DNA of 64,000 nucleotides from positions 480,300 to 544,299 of the forward strand of contig NZ_JAINFL010000003.1 in the NCBI RefSeq assembly GCF_022458895.1. Reading direction: 5' to 3'. This stretch comes from Roseihalotalea indica (lineage in GTDB: Bacteria; Bacteroidota; Bacteroidia; Cytophagales; Cyclobacteriaceae). The translations under genes and the position numbers were made by a program. Position 1 is the first letter of the stretch, and each line of letters starts with the position of its first letter. The notes under the pieces were generated by a model. It worked only from the letters and a program-made list of their open reading frames with translations, was not told the origin of the DNA and did no database searches. Of this stretch, positions 42,799-52,854 are shown piece by piece.

Positions 42799-45700
42799 CT
42801 CTTAATAGCACCATAGTGGAATTGAAATCAGGAAAGAGTAGTTCTTAAAGAATTTATTCTGTAACTCTTAATAGCACCATAGTGGAATTGAAATTGAAGA
42901 AGTACAAAAGAATATTTCAAGCTCTTAGCATTCTCTTAATAGCACCATAGTGGAATTGAAATTAATTATGCGGGAAACGATACCGCTCCCCGGAGAAACT
43001 CTTAATAGCACCATAGTGGAATTGAAATATTGCGGGTATTCTAATTGTAACTGACCAATTACTACTCTTAATAGCACCATAGTGGAATTGAAATAGGTAA
43101 CCCACTTTTCTGCGAGCGACAAGCCCCGGACTCTTAATAGCACCATAGTGGAATTGAAATATGTTACTAAGGAGAAAGCCTTAAAGGCCGTTAAATCCTC
43201 TTAATAGCACCATAGTGGAATTGAAATTGTATTACGGGGTCCGTTACATACGTAACTCCCGACTCTTAATAGCACCATAGTGGAATTGAAATAACCGGAG
43301 CGAAAAGCATTTCCCCTGCGTTTGTAGCCTCTTAATAGCACCATAGTGGAATTGAAATGTCGTTATGTTGGGCTACAATGCTGACTTTCTTCTCTCTTAA
43401 TAGCACCATAGTGGAATTGAAATATAAAGTAGCCGACTATTACTCCTGTGACTAACAGGCTCTTAATAGCACCATAGTGGAATTGAAATCAATTACCGTA
43501 TAATCTCTATTTTCATCCAGTCCGGACTCTTAATAGCACCATAGTGGAATTGAAATCGCTAGCATCGCTATCCCATCCCCAAAGCGTGTCGGCTCTTAAT
43601 AGCACCATAGTGGAATTGAAATATGAGTAAGACATGGAGAATTATATCTATGATGGCCTCTTAATAGCACCATAGTGGAATTGAAATGGAAGGACACACC
43701 CCAAATGTCGTTTTACAGTCAGACTCTTAATAGCACCATAGTGGAATTGAAATTTGGCTCGTTACCCGGGCGTGATAACACCGTCATGGGCTCTTAATAG
43801 CACCATAGTGGAATTGAAATAAGTAACCCCCGCCAGATATGCGCGTACTAGCGACCTCTTAATAGCACCATAGTGGAATTGAAATCCCACGACGACGAAG
43901 GGTGATGCGATTATCTACGAGTCTCTTAATAGCACCATAGTGGAATTGAAATCCTTATCCAGCACTATTTTGTCTTTATTGTTGTACCTCTTAATAGCAC
44001 CATAGTGGAATTGAAATAGAAGATGCACTTACCCTTGTGTTTGCTAGGCGTTTCTCTTAATAGCACCATAGTGGAATTGAAATCCGGATTACCCGAGGCG
44101 GGAGTGCAAACAATGGTAGCTCTTAATAGCACCATAGTGGAATTGAAATGGAGTAAAACTTTCTTTAGGATTTTCATAGAATTATTCTCTTAATAGCACC
44201 ATAGTGGAATTGAAATATTATTAGCTGGTATGACTGGCGAGGCTGGCGGTGTCTCTTAATAGCACCATAGTGGAATTGAAATTGAATTTAGGGTAAAAGA
44301 TTCTTTTGCGTTTGTAGACTCTTAATAGCACCATAGTGGAATTGAAATAAAACACCGGCTTTAACCTCAACGTCGGCACCACGGCTCTTAATAGCACCAT
44401 AGTGGAATTGAAATGCCGGATCGTGAACCCGCCATACTTTAGTTTAGATCTCTTAATAGCACCATAGTGGAATTGAAATCCGCCTTACCTGCGGCGATTC
44501 TACCGAGGCCGGTGTCTCTTAATAGCACCATAGTGGAATTGAAATCGGGACCCCCTGGGCTCAAATAAATACTCATTGACACTCTTAATAGCACCATAGT
44601 GGAATTGAAATGAAGCTAAACACCCATACGGCTAAACTAGCTGCGGTCTCTTAATAGCACCATAGTGGAATTGAAATCTGACAGAGGCAGAGAAGAAAGC
44701 AGCTATTGAAAAACTCTTAATAGCACCATAGTGGAATTGAAATAATCAGGAATTGTAACATCCACATTCCCGTTAGGTCCTCTTAATAGCACCATAGTGG
44801 AATTGAAATGAGGGTAAGTATGAAGTAATAAAAGTGGGTCCAACGCTCTTAATAGCACCATAGTGGAATTGAAATTGAATACCTCTATGGTACGTTTGGC
44901 ATGTGGGGCGATCTCTTAATAGCACCATAGTGGAATTGAAATAACGATGCAGCCTACACGGACATCCTATCGATTCAGGCTCTTAATAGCACCATAGTGG
45001 AATTGAAATATAACAGTAGTACCGGAAGTTGGCAACTGATGAGCTGCTCTTAATAGCACCATAGTGGAATTGAAATTTTGAGAAGCTACTAAGTAATGAG
45101 AAGGTGCCGGGCCTCTTAATAGCACCATAGTGGAATTGAAATTGAGGTGCCGATGAAGGGCATCGGTAGAACGGAGACCTCTTAATAGCACCATAGTGGA
45201 ATTGAAATTGCGGAAAAAACATCGCGTCGACGTCGTCAAGATCGCTCTTAATAGCACCATAGTGGAATTGAAATACGTTGACATTAAGGCAAGTTGAGCA
45301 AGTTTGAGCTCTCTTAATAGCACCATAGTGGAATTGAAATAGTTTCGGGCGCTTCAGTGGATCAGGCAAGAAGAATCTCTTAATAGCACCATAGTGGAAT
45401 TGAAATATAATATTGATTACATCGTCGTGGCCGGACAAACGGCTCTTAATAGCACCATAGTGGAATTGAAATGGCGGAAGTCAATGCTGGCACCGACGAT
45501 GAGCGGTACTCTTAATAGCACCATAGTGGAATTGAAATCAAGCTTAATTGCGTAGCAGGTACGCCGTTCTATTTCTCTTAATAGCACCATAGTGGAATTG
45601 AAATAAGTGTAAAATTGACCGATACAGGCAGCGTATACGTACTCTTAATAGCACCATAGTGGAATTGAAATCCGGAAGAATGATATCCGAACCGTCAGGA

Positions 45701-46001
45701 TAATCGGACTCTTAATAGCACCATAGTGGAATTGAAATAAAACAAATTTTACTGCATTGATAATAAGCTGAACCCTCTTAATAGCACCATAGTGGAATTG
45801 AAATACGACTAGTGATCCTACACCGCTGGGGAATATCTTACTCTTAATAGCACCATAGTGGAATTGAAATAGGACTTTCCGGACGACTACGGTGTAGACT
45901 GGGAGCCTCTTAATAGCACCATAGTGGAATTGAAATTAATAATGTTGTGGTGAAACTTCACTTCCCCCTCTCTCTTAATAGCACCATAGTGGAATTGAAA
46001 T
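42799..46001 (+). CRISPR. CRISPR array, 49 repeats of 30 bp and 48 spacers
   Basis: The 30-base repeat starts CTCTTAATAGC, has CACCATAGTGG in the middle and ends AATTGAAAT, the type I handle form. I counted 49 repeat starts from 42799 to 45972 at intervals of 65-68 bases, giving spacers of about 35-38 bases. Every copy I read, including the last, looks intact, with no degenerate terminal repeat. Transcription should run left to right from the leader. Confidence 0.97.
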
Positions 46002-46197
46002 TAAGAACCAACTCATCCAGAATATATCTCATTTACAATGCTATTTTTTGGAATAAATCGTATAAGGCGCTTTGAAATCTAATTTTCCGCCGCTATCTCG
46101 GTGAAACATTCGTATTAGTATTATACTCTGAGAAATACTATATTTCTTCTAGCTTGCCTCGTTGAGCAAGCTGAATCACCTATCAATAAAGGAGTGT
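46002..46197. other. Array-distal flank with a small hairpin
   Basis: AT-rich DNA after the last repeat. AGCTTGC (46151) and GCAAGCT (46166) form a 7-bp hairpin 26 bases past the permease stop; it has no T-tract, so it is only a possible terminator. Confidence 0.4.
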
Positions 46198-48618
46198 TTA
46201 TTCGTTTCTTAGCGAATTAGCAGGGTTGGCCTGGGCTGCTTTGTAAGCCTGCCAGCCTACCGTCGCTAGACCAAGACCGGCTATCATCAGCACTACGGGC
46301 GTAAACAGATAAATAGAGTAATCCATCGTGAAAGCATAGTTTTCCAGCCACTGGTGCATGGTAAAGTATACTAGGGGAACTGCGATGGTCGCTGCAAGTA
46401 GGATGAGTCCAATGAAATCCTGGGTTAGTAAATGGATCATGCCCAGCACAGTAGCCCCTAATACTTTGCGAATACCAATCTCTTTGGTTCTTTGTTGCAC
46501 GGTCAAGGAGGTAAGTCCATACAATCCCATACAAGCTATTATGATGGCTATACAGGAGAAGATGGTTAACAGTGTTCCTTCCTGGATTTCTTGTTGGTAG
46601 AGAGAAGCATAATGCTCGTCCAGGAAAAAATAGGTAAACGGATTTCCCGGAGCCAAGGTAAGAAACCGTGTTTTGATCTGATCCATTATCTCCGATAGGG
46701 AAAGAGAAGACGTAGAGGACAGTTTGAGCGACAGTGCCCCACCTTGGGTTTGGTAATTAAAAATGATTGGTGAAAAAGCCTCTTTCAGGGAAGCATGGTG
46801 ATAATCATCCACAACGCCTATGATTTCCTGCAAGCGTTCAGCATTACCAACCCTGATCTGTTGACCAATTGTCTGCTCAGCCGAAGCAAAACCCAGTCGT
46901 TGCATGGCGGTCTTATTGATTACGATGTTATCTTTTTCGGTATGCAGCGCTTGCGAGAAGTTTCGTCCCGCCAGTAACGTAATTTCGTAGTTGGGAAGAA
47001 AAAAAGCATCTATTTCAACAATCGCGTAGCTATTGGCTTGTTGCCAGTCCTGATTGGGCTGTTGGGCAGAGGTGTAGTAATTGTAGCCTTTGCCAGGAAT
47101 GCTGCCTGATGAAGATAAGGCGGAAACGAATGGGAGCTTTGCCAGTTCATTCTTGATAGATAACATCCGCTCGCTGGTCAGACTTTCCCCAATCGTAGGT
47201 CCATCAAGAACCAGTATTTGATCGGTGGTGAGCCCTAAATTAGCCTGTTGCATGAATTCCAGTTGTAGATAGTTGATCAAGGTGCTCCCCAAGAGAAAAA
47301 TAGATGCGACAAACTGCATGACCACCAATCCTTTTCTTAACATGATTCCTGGATTGGATGTGGTGAACTTTCCTTTTAAGACCAATCCCGGGGCAAAGGA
47401 AGAAAGTAGTATTGCCGGATACAGGCCCGAGAGCATGGTGCCGGTGAACAAAACCAGCAACAGCAACGGCCCATAGGCGCTTTGCAGAAAGACAATCCCC
47501 TGTCGTATATCCTTATCTAATAAGTTGCTTAAAAAGGGTAGTGCCCCCTGAAAGATCGTAATGGCGATTACCAGGCTGATAAGGTGAAGCACGAAGGTTT
47601 CCGTAAGAAACTGTTTGATCAGGATTCTACGGCTTCCCCCCATGATCTTCCTCAAACCGACCTCTTTGATTCTCTCGGCTGATCTAGCCGTGGTTAAATT
47701 GATGTAGTTGATCCAGCCAATGAGCAGGATTACATACGCAAGGATCGTAAAACTATAAATCTGCTGCGGACTACCGGTGGGACCCAATGCGTTACCCCAT
47801 TGCTGGGCATCAAGATAGATCTCCGCTAAAGGCTGAAATGAATAATGGATATGATCATCTTCTTGCCCATATTTTTTGGCCAGAGCCGGTAGTTTGCCTT
47901 CTGCTTCCTCAATAGCGGCCTGGTTATGTAGCATCACATAGGTAGGGAAGGCATTCCAGCCTTCCAGTCCCCATCCCTTCAGTGCCTCGCTTTCCAGCAT
48001 ATGAAAAGAGAAAAAGATTTCTGCCTGAATATGCGCGTTAGGAGGTAAATTCTCTAGCAAGGCCGTAACTTGATACTGTTGCTGACCAAACATATCGTAT
48101 CGGGTAAGTTGCTTTCCGATAACACTTTCATCACTTCGACCAAAAAATCGTTCGGCAGCGGATACCGTCAACGCGACAGAACCCGGAGCTTCCAAAGCGC
48201 TTGACGCTATCCCATGCTTGGCCGGATAACCAAATATTTTTAGGAAGTGAGCATCAGCATACAGCGTTTGCTCTTCTTTAAAAGCCTTAGTTTCATGCTC
48301 CCCATCCACAGACACCGTACCCCCCTGAGGAAACAGGCGGGTAGCCATTGCTACTTCCGGTAGCTCATTTTCCAGGATGGGGGCTATCACTAAAGAAGTA
48401 AGGGCAAACGCATTATCTCGAGCGTCATCATGCGTGATCAATCGATAAATCTGTTCCTTCTGGGGTACCAGTTGATCGTAGCTTGACTCGAAGCCCACGT
48501 ACTGTAACACCAGAAGACAACCGGATAAGCCTATACTCAGCCCCCCGATATTGATGAGGCTGAAAGCCTTATGTTTCAGTAGATTTCTGAAGGTGATGGT
48601 TAGGTAACTTCTGAGCAT
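46198..48618 (-). CDS. MacB/FtsX-type ABC transporter permease
   Basis: 806 residues. The layout is an N-terminal membrane segment (KAFSLINIGGLSIGLSGCLLVLQ), a MacB-like periplasmic domain, three membrane segments with a conserved cytoplasmic turn (RIKEVGLRKIMGGSRRIL), a second membrane segment and periplasmic domain, and three more C-terminal membrane segments with QRTKEIGIRKVLGATV. This double-FtsX architecture is typical of Bacteroidetes permeases that act with a separate ATPase, often in antimicrobial-peptide export or cell-envelope stress. No ATPase gene is adjacent. It looks like cargo between the CRISPR array and the transfer operon. Confidence 0.92.
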   Translation of the reverse strand: MLRSYLTITFRNLLKHKAFSLINIGGLSIGLSGCLLVLQYVGFESSYDQLVPQKEQIYRLITHDDARDNAFALTSLVIAPILENELPEVAMATRLFPQGGTVSVDGEHETKAFKEEQTLYADAHFLKIFGYPAKHGIASSALEAPGSVALTVSAAERFFGRSDESVIGKQLTRYDMFGQQQYQVTALLENLPPNAHIQAEIFFSFHMLESEALKGWGLEGWNAFPTYVMLHNQAAIEEAEGKLPALAKKYGQEDDHIHYSFQPLAEIYLDAQQWGNALGPTGSPQQIYSFTILAYVILLIGWINYINLTTARSAERIKEVGLRKIMGGSRRILIKQFLTETFVLHLISLVIAITIFQGALPFLSNLLDKDIRQGIVFLQSAYGPLLLLVLFTGTMLSGLYPAILLSSFAPGLVLKGKFTTSNPGIMLRKGLVVMQFVASIFLLGSTLINYLQLEFMQQANLGLTTDQILVLDGPTIGESLTSERMLSIKNELAKLPFVSALSSSGSIPGKGYNYYTSAQQPNQDWQQANSYAIVEIDAFFLPNYEITLLAGRNFSQALHTEKDNIVINKTAMQRLGFASAEQTIGQQIRVGNAERLQEIIGVVDDYHHASLKEAFSPIIFNYQTQGGALSLKLSSTSSLSLSEIMDQIKTRFLTLAPGNPFTYFFLDEHYASLYQQEIQEGTLLTIFSCIAIIIACMGLYGLTSLTVQQRTKEIGIRKVLGATVLGMIHLLTQDFIGLILLAATIAVPLVYFTMHQWLENYAFTMDYSIYLFTPVVLMIAGLGLATVGWQAYKAAQANPANSLRNE

Positions 48619-49129
48619 ACTGGTTTAGATTATACTTCATCAATAAAAATAGAGTGCCAATGTTTTAAGTGGTTGATATATAGTGACCTATGATACAGTT
48701 GTCTTGGCACTTGTATCAATATGAAACAGCATTTTGTCTCATATTGATACACATATATTCCTTATCGTTAGAATATTCTGCAAAAGTAGGGGCGGGGCAC
48801 TCAGCTTTCTTAAGGATAGCGCTCATTTCATCTGCTGATACTGTAGTTTACTTTGTTTAGATGGACTATTGCCTTAACACAATTATTCTAGTAAAGACCA
48901 ATGACAGCATTTCCCATTTTAGTTCACTGGAAGTAGTGTCCTGTTTTAAGTGAAAAAGGAGTGAGCGGCAACGAATGCATCGCATTTTGGAAATTATTTT
49001 CCACCTTGAAAATTGTCCCCCTCCGCTAGACCGACTATCATTGTCTTATCAATTACATCATCAAGTAATAGTCGGATGGCTATTACGCAGACGCTACCCG
49101 AAAGGTAGCCCGGTAAACGTACGACCAAT
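48619..49129. promoter_or_regulatory. Regulatory region upstream of the transfer operon
   Basis: 510 bases without a gene. CCGACTAT (49031) and ATAGTCGG (49068) are perfect 8-base arms 29 bases apart. GCTACC-CGAAA-GGTAGC (49093-49109) forms a tight hairpin 20 bases before the first small tra gene. It probably holds the tra promoter and its operators. Confidence 0.5.
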
Positions 49130-49402
49130 ATGACACAACGTCTTTTACATTGGGTAAGCTGCCCGGTGGGGTTGCTCGCCCTAACACTATGGATCAGTCT
49201 GGCAGTATTAGCCCTGCGACAGTGCCGAGCATGGGCGAAGCGCGAAAAACTCTTTCATCAGAATCATCCTTCCATTCCGGAAGTTACGTGTGTCGCTTCT
49301 CCGAAAAGCGGTCATCAAGAAGGCGCTGAGTTTTCCGTAACGCAAGCTGATGCGCCACCCAAAGTGGCAACCAATTCTTCATTCAATGTCTGGGACGTAT
49401 AG
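49130..49402 (+). CDS. Small membrane protein at the head of the transfer operon
   Basis: 90 residues with one membrane segment (VGLLALTLWISLAVLAL, about 13-29) followed by a basic, then polar tail. No known motif. It is 50 bases upstream of traE on the same strand, so it is probably part of the operon. It could be a small Tra accessory protein, but the frame is short and support is positional. Confidence 0.5.
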   Translation: MTQRLLHWVSCPVGLLALTLWISLAVLALRQCRAWAKREKLFHQNHPSIPEVTCVASPKSGHQEGAEFSVTQADAPPKVATNSSFNVWDV

Positions 49403-49452
49403 TCTTATGTATTTTATTTCCTGTTAATCCTTTCTGTTTAACCCTTACGCAC

Positions 49453-49776
49453 ATGAAACGTATCTTTCAAAAGAAAACCGGGGGGCTATGGCTCCTGCTA
49501 CTCATCGTTACTACCGCGCCTTCTTTCGGGCAGGCCCAGGTAGAAGGCGCGCTGGATGGTATCCGCACCTGGATTATTGTGATTCTCAACATTGCCTTTC
49601 TGATCGGTATTGCCATTGGCATCTTTAAAGCGGCGATGAAGTTCTTTACCGGGGCGCCCGATAAGATTGAGTTTATGATCGGGATGGTCATTGCCATTGC
49701 CCTGTTTGGCGGCTTCCAGTTTATCGTAGACGATCTGGCTTCTTTCCTGGGTGGCGATATCTTATTAGGTCCGTAA
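49453..49776 (+). CDS. traE: TraE (DUF4134), VirB2-like pilin
   Basis: 107 residues: signal peptide (LWLLLLIVTTAPSFGQ), then two membrane segments (TWIIVILNIAFLIGIAIGIF and FMIGMVIAIALFGGFQFIV) separated by a short basic loop (KAAMKFFTGAPDKIE). This is the DUF4134/TraE pattern of Bacteroidetes conjugative elements, equivalent to VirB2 pilin. First clearly recognisable transfer gene of the plus-strand operon, 2 bases before traF. Confidence 0.9.
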   Translation: MKRIFQKKTGGLWLLLLIVTTAPSFGQAQVEGALDGIRTWIIVILNIAFLIGIAIGIFKAAMKFFTGAPDKIEFMIGMVIAIALFGGFQFIVDDLASFLGGDILLGP

Positions 49777-49778
49777 GG

Positions 49779-50105
49779 ATGAAAACGTTCAGAACCATTG
49801 AAAAGCAAGCCCAGCTTCTGGGGCTTCCCATGAACGATCTGTTCGTGCTGTTACTATTGATGTCGCTGTTCATTGTCCTGGGTATTGTCTTGAATCTGAT
49901 GATCCCACTGAGCAAGTACTACTTTTGGTCCGTGATCGTGTTTACGCTCTTGGCGTATTTTCTCTTACGGAAAGTCAACCGGCAAAAGCATCCTACGCTC
50001 CTGTTTTCCTATCTCTCGTATCGCTTCCGTCAACCCCGCAACATAAGCGTATGGGGAATACGGAGACGGGAAAAACGGAAGCTGGATACCGGATACCGAG
50101 TTTAA
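49779..50105 (+). CDS. traF: TraF (DUF4133), VirB3-like inner-membrane protein
   Basis: 108 residues with two adjacent membrane segments (LFVLLLLMSLFIVLGIVLNLM, YFWSVIVFTLLAYFLL) and a basic C-terminal tail (RRREKRK). DUF4133/TraF occupies the VirB3 position, always next to the VirB4 ATPase gene. The N-terminal FRTIEKQAQLLGLPMNDLF is typical. Confidence 0.88.
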   Translation: MKTFRTIEKQAQLLGLPMNDLFVLLLLMSLFIVLGIVLNLMIPLSKYYFWSVIVFTLLAYFLLRKVNRQKHPTLLFSYLSYRFRQPRNISVWGIRRREKRKLDTGYRV

Positions 50106-50145
50106 CCGTGGTACGTCACGCATCCAATAGAAGGCTTGGGAATCA

Positions 50146-52800
50146 ATGATAACGCCCCTGAGTCACCCACAAGTAAAATCTAAACCATCCATCATACCGG
50201 ACTCCGTTTTCCAGATTCCGGTCTTCGATAAAGTTATGTTTCTTACAAAATCTATCAAACGCTCTGCGGATAAATCCACCTTTCTTTCTGAACGCTTACC
50301 GGTCTTTGCCCTGGAAGAAAACAAAGTCATCTTCCGCGATGGAAGGGTAGGGGTGGGCTTCCGGGTACAGGGAGCTCCCCTGGAGTCCTGGACCGAAGGC
50401 TACTTCCGGCAGGCTCATCAGGTGCTCACCCGCCAGTTGAAGCTGCTTCCTGTAGGCACGGTGGTGCACAAAACGGATGTCTACTACGACCGGGCCTTCT
50501 ATCCGGATCAATCCGACAAGCCTTACTACGAAAGCACGTTATTAGCGCATTTCACCGCTCGCCTGGTGCTAACTCACGAAAGTTACCTGTTTTTATCGTT
50601 TCCCAGCAAAAGTGGTCATCGCTACGGAAAGGTCAACCCCATCACGTCAGGCTTTTCTCAAGCCCACGGAATGTCCTTCGGTTCCTCGGTGAAGAATCCG
50701 TATGCTCGCATCGAGAAACTCCTCCAAGAGGCCGAAACGATTGCCCGGGAGTTTATGGAAGGCTTCTATAGCTTTCGCGATGTCTCCTTTACCCGCCTGG
50801 ATGATGATGCTCTCAATCAACTACTGATCCGCTATCTGAACATGTCGTTCGATGAGCCAGGGGAGGCGCTCAACCGGCAAGTCTACCATGATCCGTCGGG
50901 CATCGTGGTGGGGGAGAAGAAGGCCAATATCATTAGCATGCAGGGGCAGGGCAGTGATGTGTTTACCAGCATCCCTAATGACTGGGGCATCAGCAGTCCT
51001 TATACGTATGAATTATCGCAATCCCTGCCGTTTCCCCATATCGTCACCCAGTGCATCCTGATAGAAGATACCGAGCGAGCGCTCAAGTCCCTGGACCTGG
51101 AGCGCAAGCTCAACGATTCACTGGAGTGGCTCACCACCCAGGACCATCAGCTCAAAGCCGAAGAACTGGATGAGTTTACCGCGTTAGTGCGCTCGGAAAA
51201 CGCTCGTCTGGTCAGCCTGCATCAGTCGGTACTGGTCTACAGCAGTGATGATGAGCTGCGCCAAAGCTACGTGGACAAAACAGTGGCGGCCCTACGAAGT
51301 CTCTACGGGGCGGAAGCTTTGATCGAAAGCTACGATACGGCTAACCTGTTTTTCGCCTCACTGCCCGGTAACGGCTTTCAGCACTACCGCTGGCTGATGA
51401 CGGCCGACCAGATGGCCGCCTGCTACCTGCATTTTATGAGCGATGTCAGGGGTGATAAGCAGGGAGACTATCTCTGTGACCGGTTTCGCAATCTTTTGCA
51501 GGTGAACCTGTTTAACACCCGGCAATCCAACCAAAACTGCGTAGTCATTGGCCCCTCGGGTTCGGGAAAGTCTTACACCATGGGAAACTTCATTGCCCAG
51601 CGCCTGGAGCGAGGAGCCCGGCAGATTATCATTGACAAGGGCGGTACCTACCGTAACGTGATGTATGCTCTCAGCGGTCAGGACTTTGAAAACACGTATT
51701 TTGAATATAGTGCTGAAAAACCCCTGGCCTTTAATCCCTTTTTACTGGAAAAAGACGCGGAAGGAAATTATCAGCTTACGTCAGAGAAGAGTAATTTTCT
51801 CATTGCCTTGCTAAGCACTCTTTGGAAAGGCAGCAGCTATAAGGGAAAAGATACGATAGGCTCAGCTTTAACGCCGGCCGAGCGAGCGATCTTTCAGCTG
51901 ATGCTACCCCGCTACTACGATCATCTGAATGAACGTAAAAATCAACAGTATCCCGGTATGCATTCGTTCTACCATTTTCTGCGGCGCTACCACGCTGAAA
52001 ACAGGGATCATTCAGAGTATCAAACCGAGATGCACTACTTTGATATAGCGCAGTTGCTGCTCACGCTCAAACCCTTTGTCTCAGGCAAATACAAAGAAGT
52101 GCTGAATGCGGTGAAAGAGCTGGACATCAGCGAGCATGCGCTGGTATGCTTTGACCTGGATAAGATCAATAGCGATCCGGTACTATACCCGGTCGTGACG
52201 CTGCTCATTACCGAACTGGCCCTGGACCAGATTCGCCAGTATCCCGATCAGATCAAGTATTTATATCTGGACGAAGCCTGGGCGATGCTCTCGGGTAGTT
52301 TGCAGGAATTCATTGAAGATCTGTTTCGCACCATCCGAAAAAACAACGGCTCAGTCAGCATTATTACCCAGGGGCTATCGGAAATCAGACAGTCCAGTGT
52401 GGGAGAAGCTATTCTGGTCAATGCCGCCACTAAGATTATTTTAAAACACGAGGATGACAGGCTCGTAGAGGAGCTGGCCCGCCACCTGGGCTTTACCGCC
52501 CACGAGGTGGATTTAATCAAATCCATCCGGGTAGAAAAGGACTTTCGCGAACTCTTCATCAAGCAGGGCGAAGAAGCCCGGGTCTACCTGCTGGAAACCT
52601 CTCCTCATCTGGATGCGGTACTCTCTTCCAAACCCAGCGAGCGAAACTACCTGCGCAAGCTCATTGCCTACTACCACGGTAACCTGCCTCATGCGGTGAA
52701 TCAGTTTGTTGAGACGAAAAGGTTGAATGGTGAAGGGTTGACGGTAAATGGTGCAGAACGGAAGAACACAACCGAAGCTGCAAGCACCAATGGTCCTTAA
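50146..52800 (+). CDS. traG: TraG, VirB4-type secretion ATPase
   Basis: 884 residues from the ATG at 50146; an in-frame ATG at 50236 (MFLTKSIKRS) is an alternative start. Walker A GPSGSGKSY near 468-476, Walker B YLYLDEAWAML near 704-714, and the C-terminal DRLVEELARHLGFT region are those of conjugative-transposon TraG/VirB4. It energises pilus assembly and substrate passage at the inner membrane. The last 30 residues are low complexity. Normal family length. Confidence 0.95.
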   Translation: MITPLSHPQVKSKPSIIPDSVFQIPVFDKVMFLTKSIKRSADKSTFLSERLPVFALEENKVIFRDGRVGVGFRVQGAPLESWTEGYFRQAHQVLTRQLKLLPVGTVVHKTDVYYDRAFYPDQSDKPYYESTLLAHFTARLVLTHESYLFLSFPSKSGHRYGKVNPITSGFSQAHGMSFGSSVKNPYARIEKLLQEAETIAREFMEGFYSFRDVSFTRLDDDALNQLLIRYLNMSFDEPGEALNRQVYHDPSGIVVGEKKANIISMQGQGSDVFTSIPNDWGISSPYTYELSQSLPFPHIVTQCILIEDTERALKSLDLERKLNDSLEWLTTQDHQLKAEELDEFTALVRSENARLVSLHQSVLVYSSDDELRQSYVDKTVAALRSLYGAEALIESYDTANLFFASLPGNGFQHYRWLMTADQMAACYLHFMSDVRGDKQGDYLCDRFRNLLQVNLFNTRQSNQNCVVIGPSGSGKSYTMGNFIAQRLERGARQIIIDKGGTYRNVMYALSGQDFENTYFEYSAEKPLAFNPFLLEKDAEGNYQLTSEKSNFLIALLSTLWKGSSYKGKDTIGSALTPAERAIFQLMLPRYYDHLNERKNQQYPGMHSFYHFLRRYHAENRDHSEYQTEMHYFDIAQLLLTLKPFVSGKYKEVLNAVKELDISEHALVCFDLDKINSDPVLYPVVTLLITELALDQIRQYPDQIKYLYLDEAWAMLSGSLQEFIEDLFRTIRKNNGSVSIITQGLSEIRQSSVGEAILVNAATKIILKHEDDRLVEELARHLGFTAHEVDLIKSIRVEKDFRELFIKQGEEARVYLLETSPHLDAVLSSKPSERNYLRKLIAYYHGNLPHAVNQFVETKRLNGEGLTVNGAERKNTTEAASTNGP

Positions 52801-52854
52801 AGGTTTTTACCTGCTGAACCTTTAACCCTTTACCATGCACCCTATACCCCTACA

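Noticed and set aside
44281..44318. Shared ending TGCGTTTGTAG in spacers 8 and 23
   Set aside because: Eleven bases is too short to claim related targets without a search.
42925..45438. Several minus-strand frames of 70-151 codons inside the CRISPR array
   Set aside because: They consist of the translated repeat (NSTMVLLR or QFHYGAIK units) alternating with spacers and have no coding meaning.
42799..46001. Self-targeting spacers against genes in this window
   Set aside because: I noticed no long match by eye apart from the 14-base leader match; a proper alignment would be needed, so nothing is claimed.
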